DNA of 10,697 nucleotides from an uncultured Oscillospiraceae bacterium (GCA_910584805.1 CAJUCB010000037.1:1-10697); one strand, 5' to 3'. Positions 1-6,272 are shown, numbered from the stretch's first letter. Numbers and translations are program-made. The notes: generated from the letters alone by a model not told the origin.

Positions 1-21
1 CCCTGGAAAGGGGGAGGAGCT

Positions 22-138
22 ATGACCGTTATCATCCATATTTCTAGTGTCACGGATGTGTGTCAGATTGCTCTTGTTGTTCTCAACCTGCTTGCTTTTG
101 TGCATACAGTGCGGAATGACCAGAGAAAAAAGAAGTAA
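22..138 (+). CDS. 38-residue hydrophobic peptide, candidate type I toxin (copy 1)
   Basis: A short reading frame with a strong RBS (GGAGG at 13-17) four bases before ATG. The 38-residue product has a polar N-terminus, a hydrophobic stretch at about residues 13-28 and a basic tail ending in KKK, the usual build of small membrane-acting type I toxins (TxpA/Fst/holin-like families). It is real rather than chance because an inverted second copy at 6477-6593 encodes nearly the same peptide: I count about 10 base changes in 117, about half silent, the others mostly conservative (V/I, I/L, Q/R), one K/E. A consensus promoter on the opposite strand fires an RNA against its 3' end. The toxin promoter lies outside the window. 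Membrane toxicity is inferred from size, composition and arrangement; I cannot name the family with certainty. Confidence 0.72.
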   Translation: MTVIIHISSVTDVCQIALVVLNLLAFVHTVRNDQRKKK

Positions 139-208
139 CCGCCCGGCTGCGACCCAGGCGGCTACTATCAATTAAAAACATTCGGGTCAGCCGCTGACCG
201 ACCCCTCT
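126..208 (-). ncRNA. predicted antisense RNA antitoxin, copy 1
   Basis: Predicted RNA of about 80 nt from the promoter at 215-243 to a terminator whose 9-bp stem (157-165 with 135-143, one G-U pair) is followed by a T-rich run (TTCTTTTTT) ending near 126. It covers the 3' untranslated part and the last codons of the toxin gene, including its stop codon, as in TxpA/RatA and BsrG/SR4 of Bacillus subtilis, where the antisense RNA overlaps the toxin mRNA 3' end. An internal hairpin (GGGTC at 200-204 with GACCC at 184-188) is kept in the second copy by a compensatory change. Ends are inferred from promoter and terminator positions. Confidence 0.68.
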
Positions 209-214
209 AGCTGT

Positions 215-243
215 AGTATAAACGCTGCCGCCCCCTCTGTCAA
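215..243 (-). promoter_or_regulatory. promoter of antisense RNA, copy 1
   Basis: On the minus strand TTGACA (238-243), a 17-base spacer and TATACT (215-220) make a near-perfect sigma-A promoter aimed back at the toxin gene. The same promoter, with the same spacer length, is present in the inverted copy at 6371-6399. Confidence 0.8.
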
Positions 244-262
244 GAGGGGGCGGTGGCTTTTT
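228..262 (+). terminator. intrinsic terminator of toxin mRNA, copy 1
   Basis: A 10-bp perfect stem (228-237 with 244-253), a six-base loop TGTCAA (238-243) and a T5 tract at 258-262. The loop read on the other strand is the TTGACA -35 box of the antisense promoter. Confidence 0.85.
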
Positions 263-513
263 GGAAAAATTCCACCGCCGGGGCGACACACGCCGCCCCA
301 TGCAAGGCTTGGCCCTGTCTATGCTCCGCTGCCGGGGGCGGGGGATGGCCATGCCCCCACCCCATCTCGACTTCGGAGAAAGCAAGAAAACACCATGCAG
401 GCATAATTTCACTTATGACCTACACAGTGCTTTTCACATCACAGTCCCGGAAATCCTATCCCACTACCTACCCGTTGTGTGCCCGCGCTGCCGTATGGTT
501 GCCATATATGGAC
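263..513. other. intergenic region with no recognised gene
   Basis: I see no supportable coding region here: the open frames crossing it lack ribosome binding sites and run through the terminator and RNA-like sequence on either side. It holds an inverted repeat (GGCGGTGG at 249-256 with CCACCGCC at 272-279), a possible GGGGCG/CGCCCC hairpin near 280-300, and a CCCGTTGTGT at 471-480 that recurs at 566-575 in the neighbouring structured region. Confidence 0.5.
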
Positions 514-543
514 TTGAAAAGTAGGTTCGGAATATGTTATAAT
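514..543 (+). promoter_or_regulatory. rightward promoter into structured RNA region
   Basis: TTGAAA (514-519), an 18-base spacer and TATAAT (538-543). The predicted start near 550 precedes a hairpin-rich stretch, and there is no coding gene on this strand downstream. A T7 run at 753-759 would give an RNA of about 210 nt. Confidence 0.55.
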
Positions 544-549
544 GATGAT

Positions 550-760
550 AGGCGCGGGATAGAATCCCGTTGTGTAGGCGGTTTGGCGCCTGCGCAGGCT
601 ATGGGGGAGCGGCAACTCCCCATAGCTGCCGAATATGTTTATCTTGACTTTCTTAAGATAAACGGAATGTATAACCCATCCGCCCAAAGGCGAATGCCAT
701 TTCCTATGCTCTATTTTACCAGTTTTCCAGGGAAATGTCAATCGCCAGGGCGTTTTTTTA
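550..760. ncRNA. candidate structured small RNA, family and strand unresolved
   Basis: This is a non-coding stretch packed with local inverted repeats. They are CGGGAT/ATCCCG (555-569), the palindrome GCCTGCGCAGGC (588-599), an 11-bp stem with one bulge around loop CGGCAA (598-626), a perfect 9-bp stem GTTTATCTT/AAGATAAAC (637-663) and CGCC/GGCG (681-692). GGCGG at 577-581 could also pair with CCGCC at 680-684 to close the region. A good promoter faces in from each side (514-543 rightward, 713-741 leftward). Rightward transcription is favoured by the T7 run at 753-759, though only a weak hairpin precedes it. Leftward is favoured by the better -35 box and by G-U pairing outside the last hairpin. 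I cannot match it by eye to 6S, SRP, RNase P or tmRNA; the raiA motif RNA of Clostridia is one candidate I cannot confirm. Confidence 0.5.
713..741 (-). promoter_or_regulatory. leftward promoter into structured RNA region
   Basis: On the minus strand TTGACA (736-741), a 17-base spacer and TAAAAT (713-718), with predicted start near 706. It lies downstream of the exodeoxyribonuclease stop and reads away from it, with no coding gene in front, so it would serve a non-coding RNA. Confidence 0.55.
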
Positions 761-796
761 TTGCCAAAGCAAAGGGGCCGCCTGCAATGGGTCAGG

Positions 797-1558
797 TCAC
801 CCCTCCAACACCAGCTCCACCGGGCAGTGGTCGCTGCCAAAAATCTCCCCGTGGATGGCCGCGCCCTTCACCTGCCCCATCAGCCGCTGGGATACGATGA
901 AATAATCAATCCGCCACCCCGCATTCCGTTCCCGGGCCTTCATCCGGTAGCTCCACCAGGAGTACGCCCCCTCCAAGTCCGGGTATAGGGCCCGGAAGCT
1001 GTCTACAAACCCGGAATTTAACAGCGCCGTCAGCTTCCCCCGCTCCTCATCGGTAAAGCCAGCGTTCTTGTGGTTGGTCTTGGGGTTCTTCAAGTCAATC
1101 TCCTCATGGGCCACATTCAGGTCCCCGCAGTATACCACCGGCTTGCGCCGGTCCAGCTGGCACAGATGGGAGCGCATGGCGTCCTCCCACTCCATCCGGT
1201 AGGCCAGGCGCTTTAGCTCATCCTGGGAGTTGGGGGTGTAGCAGCACACCAGATAGAAGCCGGGATACTCCGCCGTAATCACCCGCCCCTCCTGGTCGTG
1301 CTCCGGGACCCCTAAGCCGTAGGCCACAGACAAGGGCTCCTCCTTGGTGAACACCGCCACCCCAGAGTACCCTTTCTTCTCCGCGCTGTTCCAGAACTGG
1401 TGGTACCCCGGCAGCTCTAGCTGGATTTGCCCCGCGTGGTGCTGGAGCTTGGTCTCTTGCAGGCAGAAGATATCTGCCCCCAAGGCCTCAAAGGAGGCCA
1501 TGAAGTCTTTTTTCATACAGGCCCGCAGGCCGTTGACGTTCCAGGAAATCAGTTTCAT
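797..1558 (-). CDS. xth: exodeoxyribonuclease III (AP endonuclease, Xth/ExoA family)
   Basis: A 253-residue cytosolic DNA repair enzyme of the endonuclease/exonuclease/phosphatase fold. It cuts at abasic sites and removes blocked 3' ends in base excision repair. The family signatures are all present: N7 in SWNVNG, the metal-binding E35 in LQETKLQ, Y107, D146 and N148 in GDLNVA, the W-R-I-D-Y-F block at 215-220 and the catalytic D243-H244 in SDHCPVEL. Length fits the family. The start is set by an AGGAG seven to eight bases upstream. It follows mrp after 92 bases that contain a hairpin, so it may be partly uncoupled from mrp. Assignment is secure; which of the two usual symbols (xth, exoA) applies is convention. 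Confidence 0.96.
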   Translation of the reverse strand: MKLISWNVNGLRACMKKDFMASFEALGADIFCLQETKLQHHAGQIQLELPGYHQFWNSAEKKGYSGVAVFTKEEPLSVAYGLGVPEHDQEGRVITAEYPGFYLVCCYTPNSQDELKRLAYRMEWEDAMRSHLCQLDRRKPVVYCGDLNVAHEEIDLKNPKTNHKNAGFTDEERGKLTALLNSGFVDSFRALYPDLEGAYSWWSYRMKARERNAGWRIDYFIVSQRLMGQVKGAAIHGEIFGSDHCPVELVLEG

Positions 1559-1620
1559 ATCGTTTCTCCTATGTACTTCCCCCGGACAATGGGTGCTGGG
1601 TGGAAACCCAATCCAAAGGG

Positions 1621-1645
1621 AAGGGCTGCCCTATCGGCAGCCCTT
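1621..1645 (-). terminator. hairpin after mrp, probable weak terminator
   Basis: A 10-bp perfect stem AAGGGCTGCC/GGCAGCCCTT around a five-base loop starts six bases after the mrp stop. On the minus strand only a short pyrimidine-rich tail follows. The better T-run (TTTTGTGTT) is on the plus strand, where no gene needs it, so it may act as an RNA-stabilising 3' hairpin or a leaky terminator before xth. Confidence 0.5.
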
Positions 1646-1650
1646 TTGTG

Positions 1651-2481
1651 TTATAGCTTCAAAAGCTCTTCCGCCACCGGCGCAAGATAATTGGTCTCTG
1701 TCTCAATGGACTCCACTTCACCCCGGTCGATGGCCTGGGCCAGCTCCGGGTCCATGGGCAGCTGGGCCAAGACTTTCAGCCCCAGGTCCGCCGCCACCTT
1801 TTCCAGCTTGCTTTCACCAAAAATGCTGTGGCGCTCCCCGCAGTTGGGGCACTGGAAATAGCTGTAGTTCTCAATGAGGCCCAGGATGGGCTTGTGCATC
1901 ATATCCGCCATGCGCACCGCCTTGGTGACGATGAGGGATACCAGGTCCTGGGGAGAGGTCACCACCAGGATGCCGTCCACAGGGATGGACTGGAACACCG
2001 TCAGGGGTACGTCACCGGTGCCGGGGGGCATGTCGATGAGCAGGTAGTCCAGCTCGCCCCAGCGCACGTCAGACCAGAACTGCTTCACCACCCCAGCCAG
2101 CAGGCTGCCCCGCCAGATCACCGGGTCGCCGGGGTTTTCCAATAACAGGTTCAGAGAGATCACCTTCACCCCCCCGGCGGTGATTTCCGGGAAGATGCTC
2201 TCCCCATCCCCCATGGCGCGGCCATGGATGCCAAAGGCGGTGGGGATGGAGGGGCCGGTGATATCCGCGTCCATGACCCCCACCTGGTAGCCCTTCTGGG
2301 ACAGGGCAGTGGCCAAGCAGGCGGTGATGGAGCTCTTGCCCACACCGCCCTTGCCGGACATAACGGCAAAGACGTGCTTGATGGTGGAGTATTTGTTCAG
2401 AGGTGCGATGAGGTCTTTTTCATCTACGTGCTCGCAGCTGGAACCGCAGGTGCTACAATCGTGGGTGCATTCTTCGGACAT
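1651..2481 (-). CDS. Mrp/NBP35-family P-loop ATPase, Fe-S cluster carrier
   Basis: A 276-residue protein of the Mrp/NBP35 branch of the SIMIBI P-loop ATPases, which hold and pass on iron-sulfur clusters in the cytosol. A cysteine-rich N-terminus has C5, C9, C12 and C16, typical of the clostridial form. Next come the deviant Walker A SGKGGVGKSS (42-51), DADITGPS (71-78), the switch II motif DMPPGTGD (150-157) and the C-terminal CPNC pair (C211, C214) expected to bind a bridging cluster at the dimer interface. The start has AGGAAAG upstream. A promoter-like sequence overlapping the hairpin repeat sits about 50 bases ahead. The client proteins are unknown; the radical SAM enzyme in the same cluster is a possible one (inference only). 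Confidence 0.93.
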   Translation of the reverse strand: MSEECTHDCSTCGSSCEHVDEKDLIAPLNKYSTIKHVFAVMSGKGGVGKSSITACLATALSQKGYQVGVMDADITGPSIPTAFGIHGRAMGDGESIFPEITAGGVKVISLNLLLENPGDPVIWRGSLLAGVVKQFWSDVRWGELDYLLIDMPPGTGDVPLTVFQSIPVDGILVVTSPQDLVSLIVTKAVRMADMMHKPILGLIENYSYFQCPNCGERHSIFGESKLEKVAADLGLKVLAQLPMDPELAQAIDRGEVESIETETNYLAPVAEELLKL

Positions 2482-2526
2482 GATAATCTTTCCTTTCTTA
2501 TGTTAGCTGACCCTTCAGAGAGGCGT

Positions 2527-2555
2527 AGCATAAAGTTTTCGTCCACCTTTTTCAA
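2527..2555 (-). promoter_or_regulatory. possible promoter for mrp
   Basis: On the minus strand TTGAAA (2550-2555), a 17-base spacer and TATGCT (2527-2532). The -35 lies in the hairpin of the dispersed repeat closest to mrp, so the repeat may have supplied part of the promoter. Confidence 0.45.
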
Positions 2556-2632
2556 AAGGTGGCGGAGTCCAGAGGCAGAGCCTCTGGCAGGGTGCAGGGG
2601 CAGCGCCCCTGCTGGGTTTGGGCGAAGCCCAA
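2543..2632. repeat. four-hairpin dispersed repeat (REP-like)
   Basis: Four short hairpins stand in a row: CCACCTTT/AAAGGTGG (2543-2562), CCAGAGGC/GCCTCTGG with a three-base loop (2569-2587), GCAGGGGC/GCCCCTGC (2594-2612) and TTGGGC/GCCCAA (2618-2632). This string resembles a small non-coding element I recall as common between genes of Oscillospirales genomes. It codes for nothing. It lies between the kinase and mrp, where it would fold in the mRNA and could block 3' decay or act as a partial terminator. Its multi-copy nature cannot be shown from one window. Confidence 0.6.
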
Positions 2633-2654
2633 CGATCATTCGTCAAAACAAAAC

Positions 2655-3605
2655 TTAATACTCATAACTCCCCCCACCGATAAACTCCCGAATCAAAGAA
2701 GCCGGCGGCACCAGCTCCGGGTCAATGGGATGGAAGTATTCAAAACCCTTGATGAGCTCCAACAGCTCCCGCCGCCGCTCATTCTCCTGGGGGACCGCCT
2801 GCATCAAAGGCATGGCGTAGTGCTTCAACACCGAGACCTCGTAGGGGATGGAGGAATCAAACATGTAGCTGGCCCGCTTTTTGAAGGGGGAGATGTACAG
2901 CTTTTCCCCCCGGCGCACGTTGCTCCACATGTCCATGGTCTCGTCCACCCCGGTGCCCCGGAAGTTGTAGTCCCGCACTGCCCGCCGGGCCAGGCGCATC
3001 CAGGTGCCCTTGAAGCGCAGCTCCTCCCCCTCCAGGATGTTGGAGCGGGCGGAGATGTACAGGCAAGCGGCCTGGGGATAGCGTCCGGCGCAGTCGTCGT
3101 TGAGGGCGTGGATGCCCTCGAAAATGGCCACCTCGCTCTTCCCCAGCTTTAGGGGGGTGCCCAGGTGGTCGTTGCGCATCTGCCGGGCGAACTCGAATTT
3201 GGGCACCAAAATGGTCTCCCCCTTGGAGAGCTTGGTGAAGTGGGTGTGGAGCAGGTCCATGTCCATGCACAAGGGGGACTCAAAGTCCACCAAGCCGTCT
3301 GCCGTCCGGGGGCAGGTTTTCAGGTCCAGGGTCTTGAAGTAGTTGTCCATGGAGATGGTGTGGGTGTTCACCCCCCGGCGGTTGAGCTCCTCCTCAATTT
3401 TCATGGCGGTGGTGGTCTTGCCGGAGCCGGAGGGGCCGGAGAGCAGCACAATGGGACTGTGGGCCAGGTTATCTAGGATAACCTCCACGGCCTTGCAGAT
3501 TTTCTCATCGTAGGCGGCGTCGCAGGACTCCAAAAACCCCTTGACGTCCTGGTCAATCTGGCGGTTGATCTCCTGTAGCTGGTAGGTGGGTTGTACTCTA
3601 TACAT
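2655..3605 (-). CDS. uridine-kinase-like nucleoside kinase (P-loop)
   Basis: A 316-residue P-loop kinase of the uridine kinase/phosphoribulokinase class, expected to phosphorylate a nucleoside with ATP or GTP in the cytosol. Walker A is GPSGSGKTT (57-65), followed by the acceptor-binding MDNYF (86-90) characteristic of uridine kinases, then RRAVRDYNFRGTG with the basic lid region. About 50 residues precede the P-loop. The longer clostridial relatives I know carry TGS and threonyl-tRNA-synthetase-like domains there, which are absent here. I chose the ATG at 3603-3605, not the open frame's earlier ATG, because GGGAGG lies nine bases before it. It follows hemZ by 75 bases and likely shares its transcript. 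Substrate not proven, so I leave the symbol blank. Confidence 0.87.
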   Translation of the reverse strand: MYRVQPTYQLQEINRQIDQDVKGFLESCDAAYDEKICKAVEVILDNLAHSPIVLLSGPSGSGKTTTAMKIEEELNRRGVNTHTISMDNYFKTLDLKTCPRTADGLVDFESPLCMDMDLLHTHFTKLSKGETILVPKFEFARQMRNDHLGTPLKLGKSEVAIFEGIHALNDDCAGRYPQAACLYISARSNILEGEELRFKGTWMRLARRAVRDYNFRGTGVDETMDMWSNVRRGEKLYISPFKKRASYMFDSSIPYEVSVLKHYAMPLMQAVPQENERRRELLELIKGFEYFHPIDPELVPPASLIREFIGGGSYEY

Positions 3606-3648
3606 TTGCTCGGTCCTCCCTTTCTCTGTATGGATGGTATGGGGAATG

Positions 3649-3706
3649 GGAAGCTGGGTGCGCCACACTGGGGCTTTTGGCTATTGCGCCCCTAGGCCCA
3701 GCTTCC
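3649..3706. repeat. nested inverted repeat across the hemZ stop
   Basis: GGAAGCTGGG (3649-3658) pairs with CCCAGCTTCC (3697-3706), and GGGGC/GCCCC pairs inside it. The stem contains the last codons and stop of hemZ. No U-tract follows on the minus strand, so it is not an intrinsic terminator; it could be an mRNA processing or stabilising structure between hemZ and the kinase. Confidence 0.4.
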
Positions 3707-5153
3707 AAGCGCGTTTTTCTTCCAGGATACGCGGCAGCGCCCGGAGGTATTCCTGGGGATATTTTGGGTTGCCCAGCCGCTTCACCTTGCCGTCCCCCAC
3801 CTGCTTGGTGATGCCCCCGGCCCCCAGGGCCAGGACGGGGTGGAGCTCCTCCATCATGCAGATGTTGTACACGCTGGCGTAGCCCGGGCGGCACCAGCCC
3901 ACGTTTTCCAGGGCGCCGGACATGAATTTTTGCCGGTAGAGGTAGTAGGGCCGGTAGCCCCGGGCCCGGAGGGTAGGCCAGGCGAAGTCCAGCATCCCCG
4001 CCACGGCGGGGCCGTCTGGCAGGTCCTGGGCCTGCCAGCTCCGCTCTGCCCCCCGTTTCAGGGACAGGGTGTGGACGGTGATGTTCTCCGGGGCCAGCTC
4101 CAACACCTCCTCCAAGGTGGCCCGGAAGCCCTCTGGGGTATCTGTGGGCAGGCCGGCGATGAGGTCCATGTTCACCACGTCAAAGCCGGTGTCCCGGGCC
4201 AGGCGGTAGGCGCTGCGCACGTCCTGGGCACAGTGGCTGCGGCCAATGGCTGCCAGCACGCTGTCGGACATGGTCTGGGGGTTGACGGAAACCCGGTCCA
4301 CCCCGGCCTCCCGGAGGACATCCAGCTTTTCCTGGGTGATGCTGTCTGGCCGCCCGGCCTCCACGGTGAACTCCGCCCCTGGGATGCGGGGGAAGTGCTT
4401 GCGGATGGCCTCTAGGAGCTGTTGCAGCTGGGCAGGGGAGAGGGTGGTGGGGGTGCCGCCGCCTAGATAGATGGAGCGTACCCGCCCGGCCTGCTGGGCC
4501 ACGGCCTCCCCGGCGGCTTGGATTTCTTCCAGCAGGCCTTCCAGGTATTGGGGGATGAGCTTGTTGGCGGAGCCGGAGCTGGAAATGAAGGAGCAGTAGG
4601 CACAGCGGGTGGGGCAAAAGGGGATGCCCACATAGAGGGACAGCTCCTGGGGGTGCAGGGACTGCTTCACCCGCAAGCTCTCCTGGGCGCAGTCCATGGC
4701 CAGCTGGCGGCGGGCGGGGGAGACCCGGTAGAGGGTGCGCAGCTGCCGTTCCGCCTCCTGGGGGGTGGCCCCGGCCTCCAAGGCCCTGGTGGGCAGCTTC
4801 ACCGGGCGCACCCCGGAGAGGAGGCCCCAGGGGGGTTCGGTTTCCAGGCAGTCCACCGCCGCCAGATAAAAGGCCCGCTGTAGGGTGCGGCGGATGAGCC
4901 GGGTGGTGGCCACTGGGTCCTCCTGGGGCAGCTCACTGCGGCGCACCCGGCAGCGGCGGATATAGGTCTCGCCCCCCCGGCGCAGCACCGCCGTGGCGGT
5001 GCACCACACGGGGCGCTGGGAGAAGGAGAGCTCCAACTCGTTGTCCCCCCCCGGGGGGGTGCTGGGATAGCTGGGCCGCTCCTGGGGGAAGAGGGTCAGG
5101 AGGGTTTGCTCCACGGCATAGGCCTCCTGGTGGCCGGAGAAGTAGAGCTTCAT
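3681..5153 (-). CDS. hemZ: HemZ-type radical SAM coproporphyrinogen III oxidase/dehydrogenase
   Basis: A 490-residue radical SAM protein of the HemN/HemZ group. HemZ members decarboxylate the propionate side chains of coproporphyrinogen III without oxygen. The first 170 residues form the HemZ-specific N-terminal part (VRPVKLPTRALEAG block). The 4Fe-4S and SAM site follows as C180-x3-C184-x2-C187 in FCPTRCAYCSF, then the LGGGTPTTL SAM-binding motif and the MDLIAGLP segment of the barrel. Its ATG overlaps the TGA of the upstream hydrolase (ATGA), suggesting coupled translation. The order dtd, metallo-hydrolase, hemZ is one I recall as common in Clostridia. Many such bacteria lack a full heme pathway, so the true substrate may differ; the family call is firm, the reaction less so. 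Confidence 0.9.
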   Translation of the reverse strand: MKLYFSGHQEAYAVEQTLLTLFPQERPSYPSTPPGGDNELELSFSQRPVWCTATAVLRRGGETYIRRCRVRRSELPQEDPVATTRLIRRTLQRAFYLAAVDCLETEPPWGLLSGVRPVKLPTRALEAGATPQEAERQLRTLYRVSPARRQLAMDCAQESLRVKQSLHPQELSLYVGIPFCPTRCAYCSFISSSGSANKLIPQYLEGLLEEIQAAGEAVAQQAGRVRSIYLGGGTPTTLSPAQLQQLLEAIRKHFPRIPGAEFTVEAGRPDSITQEKLDVLREAGVDRVSVNPQTMSDSVLAAIGRSHCAQDVRSAYRLARDTGFDVVNMDLIAGLPTDTPEGFRATLEEVLELAPENITVHTLSLKRGAERSWQAQDLPDGPAVAGMLDFAWPTLRARGYRPYYLYRQKFMSGALENVGWCRPGYASVYNICMMEELHPVLALGAGGITKQVGDGKVKRLGNPKYPQEYLRALPRILEEKRAWKLGLGAQ

Positions 5154-5767
5154 TGCAGGGCCTGGCGGACAAAGGGGTTGCGGGAGCGTTCTGTGTCCAG
5201 GTCGGAGGTGCCCTCATGGCCGGGGCACACCCGCAGGTTCCCTTCCAGGTTTGCCAGGCGCTTGAGGGATTGTAAAATCACCCCAAAGCTCCCTCCCACG
5301 AAGTCCGTGCGGCCGCAGGAGCCGGCAAAGAGGGTGTCGCCGCAGAAGAGCACGTCCCCCACCTGGAAGGTCAGGGAACCGGGGGAGTGGCCGGGGGTGT
5401 GGAGGACTTGGATTTCCGCCTGGCCGAAGGGGATGCTGTCCCCTTCGCTGACGGTATGGATGCCCTCCACCGGGGCCAGGAGCATGTATTGGTCCCCCTT
5501 GCCCTGCCAGTTGACTTCTTTTTCGTGGACATACACCGGCAGGCCGGGGTAGCGTTCCAGCAGGCCGGGGACCCCCAACACGTGGTCGAAGTGGCCGTGG
5601 GTGATTAGGAGCATGGCGGGGGTGCAGCCAGCCTGTTCCATCTCCCGGGCGATGTCGTCGCTCTGGTCACCGGGGTCGATGACGGCGCATTGCTTGGTGT
5701 CGGTGTCCTCCAATAGGTAGCAGTTGGTGCCGATTTGCCCCACGGGCATACGCTTGATCTGTAACAT
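5150..5767 (-). CDS. MBL-fold metallo-hydrolase, glyoxalase II-like
   Basis: A 205-residue metallo-beta-lactamase-fold protein of the hydroxyacylglutathione-hydrolase-like (YcbL/GloB) branch. The two-metal site is intact: H57-x-H59-x-D61-H62 in THGHFDH, H127 in TPGH, D144 in CGDTLF and H184 in CPGH. At about 205 residues it is the short form that lacks the C-terminal helical substrate domain of true glyoxalase II, so it probably cleaves a thioester or related bond, substrate unknown. The start at 5765-5767 is chosen over the longer open frame because homologues begin at MLQIKRMPVG and AAGGGA lies just upstream; the extra upstream residues overlap the end of dtd. Its TGA overlaps the hemZ ATG by four bases. 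Confidence 0.9.
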   Translation of the reverse strand: MLQIKRMPVGQIGTNCYLLEDTDTKQCAVIDPGDQSDDIAREMEQAGCTPAMLLITHGHFDHVLGVPGLLERYPGLPVYVHEKEVNWQGKGDQYMLLAPVEGIHTVSEGDSIPFGQAEIQVLHTPGHSPGSLTFQVGDVLFCGDTLFAGSCGRTDFVGGSFGVILQSLKRLANLEGNLRVCPGHEGTSDLDTERSRNPFVRQALQ

Positions 5768-5828
5768 AAAGTTCCCTTCTTTTCCTAGCCTTTCCGGTCT
5801 CGTTGATGTGGTTCGATTCACATGGTAT

Positions 5829-6272
5829 TCACATGGTATCCGTATCCATCCAGATGGTGACGGGCCCGTCGTTGACGGAGCTGACGGCCATATCCGCCCC
5901 AAAGCTGCCGTGGGCCACGGGGAAGCCCTTGTCCTGGCAGATTTTTAAGAAGTGCTCATACAGGGGGATGGCCACATCGGGCTTGGCCGCCCCGGTGAAG
6001 CCTGGGCGGCGGCTTTTGATATCCGCATAGAGGGTGAATTGGGACACCACCAGCAGCGCCCCGCCCACAGCCTCTAGGTTTAAGTTCATCTTGCCCGCTT
6101 GGTCGGAAAAAACCCGCAGGCCGCAAATTTTATCTGCCAATTTCTCCGCCTGGGCGGGGGTATCCGTGGGGGCGATGCCCAGCAAAACCAGGAAGCCGGT
6201 GCCGATCTCCCCAGTAGCCGCCCCGTCGATCTCCACCTTGGCGGAGGATACTCTGGTCACCACTGCGCGCAT
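5829..6272 (-). CDS. dtd: D-aminoacyl-tRNA deacylase
   Basis: A 147-residue Dtd-family enzyme that removes D-amino acids (and mischarged glycine) from tRNA, a proofreading step after aminoacyl-tRNA synthesis. Both signature motifs are present: SQFTLYAD for the catalytic pocket, and the VNDGPVT loop near the C-terminus that supplies the chirality-checking Gly-Pro. Two adjacent ATG codons exist (6273-6275 and 6270-6272). I take the second, eight bases from the AAGGAGG and matching the family start MRAVV; the first would add one Met. A good promoter lies about 40 bases upstream, so dtd heads the operon with the hydrolase and hemZ. The end of the gene carries an 11-base tandem duplication that repeats the final codons and stop. 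Confidence 0.95.
   Translation of the reverse strand: MRAVVTRVSSAKVEIDGAATGEIGTGFLVLLGIAPTDTPAQAEKLADKICGLRVFSDQAGKMNLNLEAVGGALLVVSQFTLYADIKSRRPGFTGAAKPDVAIPLYEHFLKICQDKGFPVAHGSFGADMAVSSVNDGPVTIWMDTDTM

Larger units (their letters stand above)
1..262 (+). repeat. inverted duplicate of the toxin/antisense unit, copy 1
   Basis: This stretch matches 6352-6614 in inverted orientation. The match runs from the bases before the RBS through the peptide gene (about 91% identical there) to the terminator. The block between the antisense terminator and the antisense promoter is more diverged. The left end is cut by the window, so the full extent is unknown. Confidence 0.8.

Noticed and set aside
83..412. 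Minus-strand open frame over the copy 1 antisense region
   Set aside because: It runs through the antisense promoter, the terminator stem and the toxin gene. The similar peptide from copy 2 is explained by the duplicated RNA sequence, not by coding.
550..760. Assignment to 6S, tmRNA, SRP RNA or RNase P RNA
   Set aside because: None of the hallmark sequences that I know for these RNAs could be found on either strand, and I could not build a convincing 6S closing stem; left unassigned.
253..900. Long open frame on the plus strand across the left intergenic region
   Set aside because: It starts in the toxin terminator, has no ribosome binding site, crosses the hairpin-rich RNA region and ends inside xth on the other strand. 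Its composition is that of a chance frame in GC-rich DNA.
2543..2632. CRISPR array
   Set aside because: The four hairpins differ in sequence and have no regular repeat-spacer spacing.
3649..3706. Terminator at the end of hemZ
   Set aside because: The inverted repeat has no U-tract on the minus strand, and the kinase follows closely with its own good RBS, so termination here is unlikely.
3840..4415. Plus-strand open frames opposite hemZ, the kinase and aspS
   Set aside because: They are mirror frames of well-recognised minus-strand genes, with repetitive low-complexity translations and no RBS.
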